Below the pieces are notes generated by a model. It was not told where the DNA came from, ran no database searches, and saw nothing but the letters and a program-made list of their open reading frames with translations. DNA of 64,000 nucleotides from Gymnothorax reevesii (lineage: Eukaryota; Chordata; Actinopteri; Anguilliformes; Muraenidae), in the NCBI GenBank assembly GCA_029721435.1, contig CM056592.1, positions 34,979,611-35,043,610 on the forward strand, in the 5' to 3' direction. Below are positions 55,080-64,000 of the stretch, piece by piece. A program made the translations under genes and the position numbers. Positions within the stretch are counted from its first letter, which is position 1. Each line of letters opens with the position of its first letter.

Positions 55080-56210
55080 CTCTCAGTCTATTTGAGCTAA
55101 AATGATGATTAAGGGGTCCTGGCCTTTAAATAGACAATCCTGTTGACCCAATTTAAGGCGGCGATCAATTCGCCACTCGCCAGATTAATTGAGATGCCTC
55201 CGATTGATTTTTTTTTTTCCCTTTTTTTTTTCCACTGGGCTTCACATGCAGGGCTGCCCAGGCCAGGCCGGTGAACAGGAGAGGGCTCAGTGGGTAAGAG
55301 TTAGCATGGAGCTCTCCACCCTTCTCCCCCTCCCAATATCTCCACCCCCCAGTCTACTTGTTGCTCGCCATGCCTGTCCTTCCAGCATGACTCTAATGAA
55401 GGAGCAAGTTGCCAAAAAATTTCCATCAAAATGACTCCCCGTGTTGACCGTAATATATGCATCCATTGGTTATTTCTTGAATTTTCATTTTTATATAATT
55501 AGGGTGGAATCGATATGAGCCTCATTGTCAGCCTCTGCATTTCGAATGCAGACTGCAGCACCCGTTACCTCAAACCCTCTCTACCTGCACCAAGCGTCTG
55601 CACTGGGAAAAGCTGTCCATCTCTGCTGACGTTGAAATCTACCACTTGCCATTTCGCCAAAGAGCCCCATCGTTCCTCTGCCTCTGTGGCCGATCGCAAA
55701 GCCCTTCGGTGAAACTTGCGATGAAAAGCAGCATTTTTGAGCCGCGTAAGAGTCTTATTAGTGTTTGTGATCAGAGAGCTGGAGCTTATTCCACTTATCT
55801 AATGAGCTGCTTCACTGGAATTACGATGCGTATAATGATGTTTATCCCTTCTTTGTTTGCAATATCTTGACATTTTTATCCCCACTCAGTAGTACTAGCC
55901 AAAATAATCTAAAAGCCTTTGTATGAAGCTCGCCGCTTAGCCACATAAACAGTTGTGATGCTTTGCTTGAAGGTATAACTGATCCGTATAGAAGTGGATA
56001 CTTCACTGAGGCCTCTCCTCAGGGATTGTTTGACTCGAGCGAGACCTTCGCCATTGGGACTCAACTGCCGTTCAACAAAGATAGCCTGCATTTTTGTTGG
56101 AAATCAATCGGTCCCTCAGTCAGAGGGCTTGCGGAATTAAGAAGAAGCTCCAGTAATTACAGCGCGAATTATCGTCACACGTAAGAGTAAAGCCGGTCAT
56201 TTATGATATT
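55080..56210. promoter_or_regulatory. Candidate CNE block
   Basis: 'gctaaaatgatgattaaggg' (55,097), 'tcgccagattaattgagatg' (55,177), 'tatataattagggtggaatc' (55,492), 'cacttatctaatgagctgct' (55,792) and 'gaattaagaagaagctccag' (56,132) are spaced through unique DNA. A T-rich run (55,208-55,231) precedes a possible splice acceptor. No confirmed exon. Confidence 0.35.
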
Positions 56211-57415
56211 TCTCAAGAATAAGCCTGGAGTGCTTTCCCTTGGCATTCAATACAGTGATCTGTGAAGTTCTAGGTGTGAAAACATTAGGGGCCTAATACC
56301 ACTTAAGGCCTCTGTTAGATAGCTCTTAGATAGAAGAGTGCTCATATTGCCCTTATGGTGTAGCTGTCTTTTAAGAGGTGTCATAGAGTAAACTCCGAGA
56401 TTCACTTTGAAGCTCATTGCATGTCATCCCATAGTGGCAAAGTGAGCTGTTGCAGAAATACTGCTGTTTTAAAGTCATGGAGCTCAGAGTTGGAATTTTT
56501 GTGCAATAAATATACCATTTATATAAAACATATTTCTCCACTGTCCCCTTTGCATTGAACACATCATTTTACGTGGGAGTGGTTTTTGGAGTTTTATTTT
56601 TTTAGTAAAATCCTGAATTTGCGAGAGAGTGGTTTTCCAATCAATTTACCAATTTCAAATTTCTACTGGGTCATGTCCTGGAACGCCTAGTTCTAGTTAG
56701 ATGACTGAAGACTGACTACCTAAAAAACGGTCGAACACATTTGTGACAAGCACAGCTGAGTATATCATGCAGAGTTGTTCAGGCTCTGAAAATGTTTCAC
56801 AGACATAAGTACTTGATTCAGGGACTCGTTCAGCTACAGCGCAGCTATTTACCAAAAGTGACTGAAATTTACTATTAACAAGTGTTTAACATATTTGAAG
56901 CTGCTTCATCAAAATTAATTCACCTACGGGCGATTCCAGACATTGGTTTAATTGGTTATCACGACTGACGATGTGCCCCTTTCAAGTAACATAAAAATTA
57001 CTTCTGAAGTTAGTGATTGTTCATCAGCTGCATTTTTGATGATTTTTTTTTTTTTTTTTTTTGCGGGGGAAAGTATTCAGCATAAGTTTTCTTGATCAAA
57101 TGCGGTTCAATTGAGAAAAAAAAAACAAAAACAAAAACAGTAGACTTATGTTAGTCAGACACATTAATCATGCTAACTCAATACGATAAGACTTAAAATT
57201 GTGCATATCTCCTCTCAATATCCCCTTCACTGAATATCCCTTACTTTTTGTGAACAGGCCAACTAAAGTCTTGTATGACTTCATGTCTCTACAACGCAGG
57301 ACTATGATGACAATACATCAAGGATAATGAAGGGTCTAATGAAGGATAATGAAGGGTCCTTTTCTGTGACGCTATGTACACCTTGATATAGCAATAATAA
57401 TATTAATAGTAATTA
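56211..57415. other. AT-rich stretch, nothing recognised
   Basis: AT-rich DNA with poly-T (57,044-57,062), poly-A (57,116-57,140) and a small direct duplication ('gaaggataatgaagggtc' twice, about 57,328-57,359). No gene. Confidence 0.38.
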
Positions 57416-57419
57416 ACTA

Positions 57420-57670
57420 TCATCGGCTGCATTTAGCTTGTGTCATGTGCCCTTTTAAGGAGTGCTCCAGCCAAATCGAAAGGTTCTCAGCTGCTAAATG
57501 AGCTCGGTGAATTCATCTGTTATTACCTCAGCACCACGAAGGTGAAATGACATGGAACAGGAGAATTTGCATTGGACTTGGCATGCAAGGTCCTGGCGCG
57601 TTAAAATTCAGATGATTTTTTTTTTTTTCATTTGCATGTCTGCATGCCATTTCAGTCTGCGCGGGTGTAA
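57420..57670. promoter_or_regulatory. Candidate CNE, weak
   Basis: Unique sequence includes 'catctgttattacctcagca', 'ggagaatttgcattggactt' and 'gcgcgttaaaattcagatga'. A role is inferred only. Confidence 0.28.
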
Positions 57671-58090
57671 CGGCCTTTAAGGGGAAGCTTTTGTACGCGT
57701 AACAGCTGTAACATGGTTAAATTGCACATTGTTGCCATTTTAATGAACTAGTGTTAGCATTTCATATGATGATGGAATGCGTGTGTCTTCATGTCTGTGT
57801 CGTAATAATAGTCGTACAACTATTAGCTGTGCTAGTCTCTGTTACGCCGACAGGTGCTGAAACTACTTCTAATAAATGAGAGTCATCATTTGATTGGTTT
57901 GAGAAGGGCTATATAGCCTCGCATATGGTGTTTTGTGGTCATGTGTGCTTCTGCTTGTAATCGGAGATACTGAAAAGAAGAGAGTCTGTTTGCTGGTGAA
58001 AACTGCTTTCGGGAATGTGTGTTCCATTGTCAAAATCCCTTCTGCACATCTTAATATTTGAATATAAGAGCACTCTTCTGAACTGAAAAT
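57671..58090. other. Gene-free stretch, nothing recognised
   Basis: Single-copy DNA. Short minus-strand frames without domains extend into the next repeat. Confidence 0.33.
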
Positions 58091-58104
58091 GTGTTCGTCT
58101 GTGA

Positions 58105-59215
58105 GGTACCGTTCTGGAACCAAATGCGAGACCAGGAAGTTTCAGCAAAAGTTGGGTTTTATTGAAGTTGAGGGATAAACCCCCACAGGGCAGAAGGCAA
58201 CGGTACAGAGTCCACAATCCAAAATCAGAATCCCAGTGGGCGTAATCCGAACCGTTAACAGGGCAGCAAACACTAAACTCAGTCGGGCAAAACAGGTACG
58301 GTACACGGGCAGAGAAGTATCAAAGAAAAAGCCAAAATCAGAACCCAGGACATTCCAGTCAGAAGTATAACACTAAGAGTACAAGGCCTCAACAGTCGCA
58401 GGGAAAACATTCTGACAAGAGCTTTGTATTGAGTGAAATGACTGCTTAAATACACATAGGGGAAGTCACCTGCTATGATAGGGCACAGGTGAGTTGGATC
58501 AGACTAACTACAAAGGAATGAACATGAGGAAGTTCCTGATTACAGGAAATTGGCAAAAGCCAAAACGTGGACAGGGATCACAGAGGCAGCCTACTGACAA
58601 ACATACGGCTCCGGTTAGGGAGTTCTACCGTGCACAGAGTGAGAGGCAGAACAGTGATTAGCCAGGTGCAGAGAATCCGCTGAGGCACAGCAAAGTAAAT
58701 TGAGGGAAGGCAAGGGGCGGAGACTCGAGCAGAGCGAGTGCTGAGAGCTTGTTAGTCAATTAGTAATATGCAGCTATACAATCCCTAGTGCTTGTTAGTA
58801 AGTTAGTACTATAAACAACGTTAGTCTTGGTAAGTAAGTTTAACTAAAACAACAAACTGTTAGTATCGTTAGTAAAATAGAAAAGCAAGGTGAAAGAAGT
58901 AAACGAGATTGGAAGGAATGGTTGAAATCCCAGAAACCATGAAACCACCCGAAAGTGTGGCACAAAATACTGGGGCAGTGAGCGATCACATGTCAAAAAA
59001 CCACACAAGTGCAATGCATGGTATGACACAAAACAAGGACCGGAATCGAACTGCAATGGTGGAGTATGGCAAACAGACAAAGACAAGGTAAAAAAAAAAA
59101 AAACGTGGTATGAATCTGAATCACAATACAAAATACAGAGTGTGGTCAGACAAAGCAGAATTCATAATGAACATGGTCAGGCAGATCAGGATCATAACAG
59201 TCTTTTCCTCCCCTT
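58105..59215. mobile_element. Retro-like interspersed repeat, about 1.1 kb
   Basis: The left part 'gttgggttttattgaagttg' and 'aacccccacagggcagaagg', then 'gcaaacactaaactcagtcg', 'aaaatcagaacccaggacat', 'cacaggtgagttggatcaga' and 'ggcaaggggcggagactcga', and finally 'gatcaggatcataacagt', follow the order I remember for an abundant fish repeat ending GGATCATGACAGTACCCCC. It may be the non-coding end of a retrotransposon lying on the minus strand. The internal part 58,740-58,890 has loosely repeated 'gttagtaagttagta' motifs. No coding domain remains. Confidence 0.5.
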
Positions 59216-59219
59216 GGGC

Positions 59220-60260
59220 GCTACGGAGCAGGAGCTGGGCCGAGCACTCCCGGCAGCGCTCTAATAAACGAGGATATAACTGCATTTTACTAATGCCTAA
59301 TTATCGCTTTGCGCCAAGGACAAAGCTGAGGAAACGGTGAGGATCATAACGGAACGATAGCTAACTGCCTAACGCTGATAATTTATTTTTATTAGCTGTC
59401 TCTATTCTCCCCCTGTGCCGCGAGAGCACCTGTCGGTGGGAACGGCCGGCTGTGGGAATGACAGGAGAGGCCTGAGGAGTCTTGAGGCTTTAATTGAAAC
59501 TCCCCGCGGCCCCGGGTTCGAGGGACAGATCCAAAGGTCAGAAGGCCGAGCGGAGGAGGGGTTGAAAGGCTGGTGACAAGCCCGGCCTGATTAGAAAGTC
59601 AGAAGGTTGAGAGTTCACTCTCTCCCCCCTCGTACGATTTATTTCCGTGCGTATTTTAATCAGGCCGGCGAAAGGTCTGTTAAGTGGTGCTTCTCCTAAT
59701 GAGAACAGGGCTGAAATCACTGATCTCTGTTTCCTCATCGCTGTACGCCTTCGGCTTTGATGGCGGGTCTCCTTCACTCTGCCCGGGTGAAAGATCGAGG
59801 CTCGCGAAATGTCATCCCCGTACGTAGACCTTATTAACAAGGTGTCATATCCGTCACCTCACCTTCACCGTCGAGCGTAGGGTGACCCCTGCGTGGCAGG
59901 GGTGGGCCGAGCGGTTCCCGCATGTCCAGTTTTTGGACAGAGGGTGCATACTGCGCGGACGCGGCGTGTCACTTCTCGCTCTTCGTCGAAGGCGGTGGAA
60001 TAATGAAGGGGAAGTCCGCCCGCACGTCAAAGATAGAAGGATATTTTAATGGGGAGGTTTTAATGGCCCCGTAAATCAGGCCGGGTCGTTGCTCGCGTTC
60101 GGATGAGGGAAAGGGGGTTACTGTAGTAATTAGATATGCGTGAAACTGTCATAGCCGTGTCCTTGATAAATATCAGGCCATTTCTTCAGCTGCGCCGCGG
60201 ATGTCAAAACCTGTTGAATTTTTAAAGATTTCCTCCACCAAACAGATTTCATGATGTTAA
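59220..60260. promoter_or_regulatory. Candidate CNE block, CpG-bearing
   Basis: 'ttactaatgcctaattatcg' (59,287), 'gctgataatttatttttatt' (59,373), 'tttaattgaaactccccgcg' (59,490), 'cgtattttaatcaggccggc' (59,650), 'gatattttaatggggaggtt' (60,040) and 'tagtaattagatatgcgtga' (60,124) are regularly spaced in unique, CpG-containing DNA. Repeats are absent for about 1 kb, which contrasts with both flanks. Confidence 0.42.
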
Positions 60261-60490
60261 TCATCCCGCCACACTTTCTCTTGAGTTAAAAGCGTAACGC
60301 AACTAGACGGTTGCTGTCTCACTGCTGTTTGGCCAAATTTCTCGCTCAGGATGTCAGTGATAAGTGCTCCACCCTTGACTGAGATCCATACAGCCAAACA
60401 AATCAAGTGCAATTGCAAGATTGATTCAAATTTGAATGTAGCGTTTCTGTGATGCATGCTGGGTTATACATTATGTTACCGGATTCATTA

Positions 60491-60710
60491 GGGGGCGGCA
60501 TCGTGATGCAGTGCTGGGGCTTCTCGGCGAGAAGGTTCCAAGTTTAACCCTTAGAGCGCTAAATGCAGCTATTGTTGCTCAATGATGAAAGATATCAAAA
60601 TCGAAGCTGTTGAAAGGTTTTCAACAGCACAAGATAATTAAATCCACATTATTTCATAATTTATTTCAGCGCTCTGAGGGTTAAATCTGGCCTCAGGCCT
60701 TTCCGCCCAA
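60491..60710 (+). repeat. GGGCGGCAC-type dispersed repeat fragment, split
   Basis: 'gggggcggcatcgtgatgca' + 'gtgctggggcttctcggcga' + 'gaaggttccaagttTAA' matches the well-known fish repeat GGGCGGCACGGTGGTGCAGTGG...GAAGGTTC.GGTTC. It resumes after the insert as 'aatctggcctcaggcctttc', fitting the ..CCTTTCTGTGTGG.. continuation. Confidence 0.65.
60548..60680. mobile_element. TTAA-flanked MITE, 133 bp
   Basis: Left end CCCTTAGAGCGCT and right end AGCGCTCTGAGGG form 13-bp inverted repeats with one mismatch. Both are bordered by TTAA (60,544-60,547 and 60,681-60,684), the target duplication typical of piggyBac- and Kolobok-type elements. The centre contains a local 'gctgttgaaaggttttcaac' hairpin. 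Removing the element rejoins the host repeat at a single TTAA. Confidence 0.88.
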
Positions 60711-60711
60711 G

Positions 60712-61625
60712 ATCACCCTCATGTTGATTTTTTTTTTCTTCAGGGAACTCCTTTGTTTTGCTCAGAGTCAGTGAGCACCATAATTCCTCGGACAGTGACG
60801 CATTTTCTATTTTGGCTTTTTACCCGTTTTGAGTTAGAAATAATGAATAGGTGATGAGGTTGTTGTGGAGACTGGCAGTTTTAATTTGATGGTATTTTTA
60901 TCCAAATTGAATAAACCGTTTAGAAAAGACGGCACCTTTTGGACATAGTACCTCACGACCCGTTCTTCAGTGCATCAAAAAACTACTGGGCAGTTTAACT
61001 CTTCATTTGACTATTTGGTCACATATCCTTTGCTTGCAATGGCTGTTTGAAGTGTGTAACACACAGACATCACCAGATGCTGCGCATCTTCCCTGCTGAT
61101 GCTCTGTCAGGCCTGTACTGCAGCATCTTCACTTCCTGCTTGATTTGGGGATCTTTTTGCCACCAGTCGCCTCCTCAGCATGTAAAACGCGTGTCCAGCC
61201 GAATTCCTATCCAGTAAAAAACTCTGCCAGCAGAACGGAAACAACGAAAAATGCGTCACTGTCTAGTGAATTATGGTGCCCACTGTAAATGTCAGCCTAA
61301 TTGAAGATGCTAAATTGCCCAAAGGTAAGAGTGTGGCATGTTTGTTGCTCCGGTGGTAGATTAATTTTATAATTAACAAGGCTTGCGCCCTAACTTAATG
61401 CTGCAAAAAAACATAAATTAAACTTTGGAACATTGAGCATTTACACCTTTTCCCATACACTATTGACGATATCTGCTTTGGACTTGTCACCTGAGCATGG
61501 TGTGCATGAATTGCACCGTTGTCTTTGATAGATTAGTGAACTGGTCATGGTGTCCTCCTGCATGACCAGTATCTGCCGAGGTATGGTCCGGGCCTTCCAC
61601 AATCCATACCTGCAATAATTCAGTT
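60712..61625. other. Gene-free stretch, nothing recognised
   Basis: Single-copy AT-rich DNA. No genes or recognised repeats. Confidence 0.33.
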
Positions 61626-61629
61626 TGAT

Positions 61630-62412
61630 GGATGGATGGATGGATTCATAGCTTGGTCTTTAGGTATGATCAACAGGTTATCCAAAGTTAGGAGAGGCAC
61701 TATATAACGAGGAAGAGAAGTGTGGCCAATTAGCCGAGTGCCTGAGGCCTGGCGATGCGCTGATGGATGGATTAGTTCAGTTGAGCAGTTTCATCAACAG
61801 GTTATCCAAAGTTGTGAGCTGGTGGCACGTAAATTGAGGAAATCAAGTCCCGCTAATTGGTAGGGCATCTGCAATTCCCTCCCCGCAATAAGTGGCTTAT
61901 ATTACGCTTTGAAAGATGGATTTATCGTTCAGTCGAGCAGTAACACTTCAGGTAACCCAAAATTCAAAGGGGGCAATAAAAGCGGAGTTTAGGCAGCATC
62001 AGTAATTAGCAGAGGACCCGAGACCCAGAGGGCGAGATGTATCAATGGATGGATTCATTGTTTGGTCATGCAATATTATTCGAAGTTATATGGGGCGATA
62101 AATTACGGAAAAGGAGCGCGGTTAATTAGCTGAGTGCCGAAGACTCGGCCGGTTAGATAATGTGTCGATGGATGGATTCATAGTTTGGTCGTGCGATATG
62201 ACCAACAGGTTAGCCACAGTTATAAAGGGCAATAAACAGAGAAAAATGAGTGTGGTTAATTAGCAGAGTGTCTGAGATTTGGCTGGTTACATAATATATT
62301 GATGGATGGATTCACAGTTTGGTCATGCAATATGACCAACCGGTTATTCAAAGTTATTAGGGGCAATAAAGTAAGGAAAATAAGTTTGGCTAATTAGCAG
62401 AGTGTCTAAAGT
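61630..62412 (+). repeat. Tandem array of 123-134 bp units with homeodomain cores
   Basis: About six diverged units. Each has 'ggatggattcat', then 'tttggtcatgcaatatgacc', 'aacaggttatccaaagtta', 'ggggcaataaa', 'gtggttaattagcagagtg' and 'tctgag'. The last three 'ggatggattc' starts are 62,047, 62,170 and 62,304, giving periods of 123 and 134 bp. The earlier units (61,637, about 61,763, about 61,917) are more diverged. A (GGAT)n run at 61,628-61,645 seeds the left edge. An ATTAG or TAATT core recurs at about 61,728, 61,854, 62,003, 62,123, 62,256 and 62,391. Confidence 0.88.
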
Positions 62413-62414
62413 TC

Positions 62415-63585
62415 GGTTTCCTGGCCGGGGCGGGGTGTCAGCGTTTCGACTGACTGGGAGGGTAGCTCACAGGTAGGGGAACATGGCTGACTGCGGCTTG
62501 CCCACACCGCGCTGATTTATGGAGGTGTCAGAGTGTCTGGCCCTGGGTTGAACTCACAAATCTCAGCACCCTTAAATCATCCTGTTCTCGCACTGCGGGG
62601 GGCAGGAAACAGGAAGATTTGGGGGGGGGGATCCTGAGTGCTGACGTCTATTGAGCGCTCAGGAGGAAGTATTCATAAATTCACTCGCCCAAAGCCCAGC
62701 TCCACCTCTTTTATCAGTCTGTTCACATCATCTCCCACTCAGTGTTTCTGAAGGGGGTCGTGAATCAGACTCGCCCAGACGTCCCCACCTTTCCCGCTGA
62801 CATTTCCACCCGCTTCCGTGGAGATTTTGGGTACCGTTGCGCCCGTGAAGGGTAACGGTGTGCTCTGAGGTAGCCTGTTCCTTTTCATTGTTCCCTGTTG
62901 AGTTCTGCGCAAAAGGTATTTAAGAAATAATGAATTGATGGCAGCGAAGACAAGTCATTTTTATATTGTTCAGTGCCAGATTCTGCCTGCCCTCCCTGCG
63001 TAGTTTCACCTTACTTTCACTGGAGATCAGTTCGAGTTATTTGCATATTTCAGGAGGTGACTGGGGATGAAGATCTTTGTAGGATAGCACGTTAACAAGC
63101 AGATATTCAGTGGAGTTAGCGGGCTCCTCTTGTGTTGCCGGAGTGCTGAAGCTTTGCGTCGAAATGCTGTGTAAAAATTGTCGGGATATTTTTTGTCTTC
63201 CATTTCAACATGAGGAGATGACATGATGCATTATTGGAGAATTGACAGGAGAACGAAGTATAGCCGCTGAACGTCTCTGTGGGGGATGACTGAGGAATTT
63301 GTGTTCAATATTTAGAATCTAAATCTAATTTTTGAAATCGGCTGACGCCGTAGGGGACAAATTCTTTGCATTTTTATCAAAGTATAAAAAATAAATAAAT
63401 AAAATAAGGCATTTTAGAAAAATTCAATTTACCATGTGAGTAGTAGAAGTAATAATAAACTTGTGTAAGTGTATTACGTGATTTTACTTTCGCACCCCAA
63501 CGGAAACCACTTTCTTGGCCTGAACAGCACAGAAAAATGTTGCTGGTATTACTGTCGGAATTGTTTGGCTCAAGTGTGGCTTTTC
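62415..63585. other. Gene-free stretch, nothing firm
   Basis: A GC-rich part (62,420-62,640, G-run at 62,621-62,630) is followed by AT-rich DNA with an (AAAT)n run at about 63,388-63,404. Short frames have no domain. Confidence 0.33.
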
Positions 63586-63589
63586 TTCT

Positions 63590-64000
63590 TACTTTTTTTT
63601 ATTTCGAAGTGATTTCACTGTTCTTCGTCCAAAGCCAGATATCACTAGGGCCAGTCCAGGAGTTTTCATTTTAAGTATTCGGCACTTTTCGATCTCTCCT
63701 GGCTTTGTTGAATTTAGGGCCCAATCAGCCAGCAATGAATGTCACTAAGAATGCAGTTCCCCTGCAGCGGCATAGAGCATTCAGAAGATGTATTTCTGCA
63801 TGAAAAAATAATGTGATAGCAAACAAAATAGGGGAAGTGTTGGAATCTCGTATTTATCCCTGAACGAGGCGTAACCCACCTCTCTGTTCTCCATGGCCGG
63901 CGTGAGCCGTGTGTGTATATGAAAGGGATTCGGAGAAATCCGCCTCATTAGCGGTCCGGCCCTGCATATGTCAAAGTGATATTTAAAAACAAACACAAGG
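63590..64000. promoter_or_regulatory. Candidate CNE at window edge
   Basis: 'cccaatcagccagcaatgaa' (63,720), 'gcctcattagcggtccggcc' (63,942) and 'catatgtcaaagtgatattt' (63,965) lie in unique DNA that continues past the window. The minus-strand frame of 71 codons lacks a domain. Confidence 0.3.

Noticed and set aside
57500..57560. RE1/NRSF-like site ('ctcagcaccacgaaggtg')
   Set aside because: Only the left half-site is recognisable; the GGACAGCG half is missing.
1..64000. tRNA, rRNA, CRISPR, bacterial operons, phage or viral genes
   Set aside because: I looked for cloverleaf-type A/B boxes, direct-repeat/spacer arrays, ribosome-binding sites with tandem genes, and viral polymerase motifs; none was seen. 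The window is eukaryotic non-coding DNA.

Overview
This window looks like non-coding nuclear DNA from a ray-finned fish. I found no protein-coding exon, rRNA or tRNA that I would defend. Long open frames are short, low-complexity (Cys/Val from GT repeats, His/Thr from CA repeats) or lie inside dead transposons. The fish assignment is an inference. It rests on decayed copies of several Tc1/mariner families, a GGGCGGCAC-type dispersed repeat, a 'GTAAGC..ATAAAAG.GGCAGCTAAATG' SINE-type tail, and hairpin MITEs of kinds I remember from teleost genomes. No database search was possible.

Layout. Bases 1-2,640 hold stacked Tc1-type remnants, including one element nested in another. Bases 4,120-4,640 and 6,600-7,560 are degenerate CA/GT simple-repeat blocks. 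From about 5,990 to 30,540, single-copy stretches rich in TAAT cores, which are candidate conserved non-coding elements (CNEs), alternate with featureless DNA, hairpin MITEs (11.5, 14.2 and 23.1 kb) and microsatellites. Bases 28,796-35,466 are repeat-dominated: a dispersed repeat, a CA-rich array split by a 1.5 kb insert, and a 1.02 kb element with terminal inverted repeats.

From 35.9 to 45.5 kb lies the densest run of CNE-like sequence. It is interrupted by a MITE (38.2 kb) and a 51-bp minisatellite (39.2 kb). Further MITEs and Tc1 debris lie at 45.6, 48.2, 52.0 and 54.3 kb. A retro-like repeat follows at 58.1-59.2 kb, then another CNE-like block (59.2-60.3 kb) and a TTAA MITE nested in a second repeat (60.5 kb). 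A 123-134 bp tandem array carrying an ATTAG/TAATT core in almost every unit covers 61.6-62.4 kb.

Interpretation (inference). The picture fits a gene desert carrying long-range regulatory elements of a developmental gene outside the window. Four motifs resembling CTCF sites (9.26, 24.73, 38.66 and 50.50 kb) could mark domain boundaries. I could not identify the locus or the target gene. Nothing here is clearly a new biological system. The best leads are the homeodomain-core array, the CNE cluster, the TATA-like site in a CpG-rich patch, and the unassigned elements at 31.5 and 34.4 kb.
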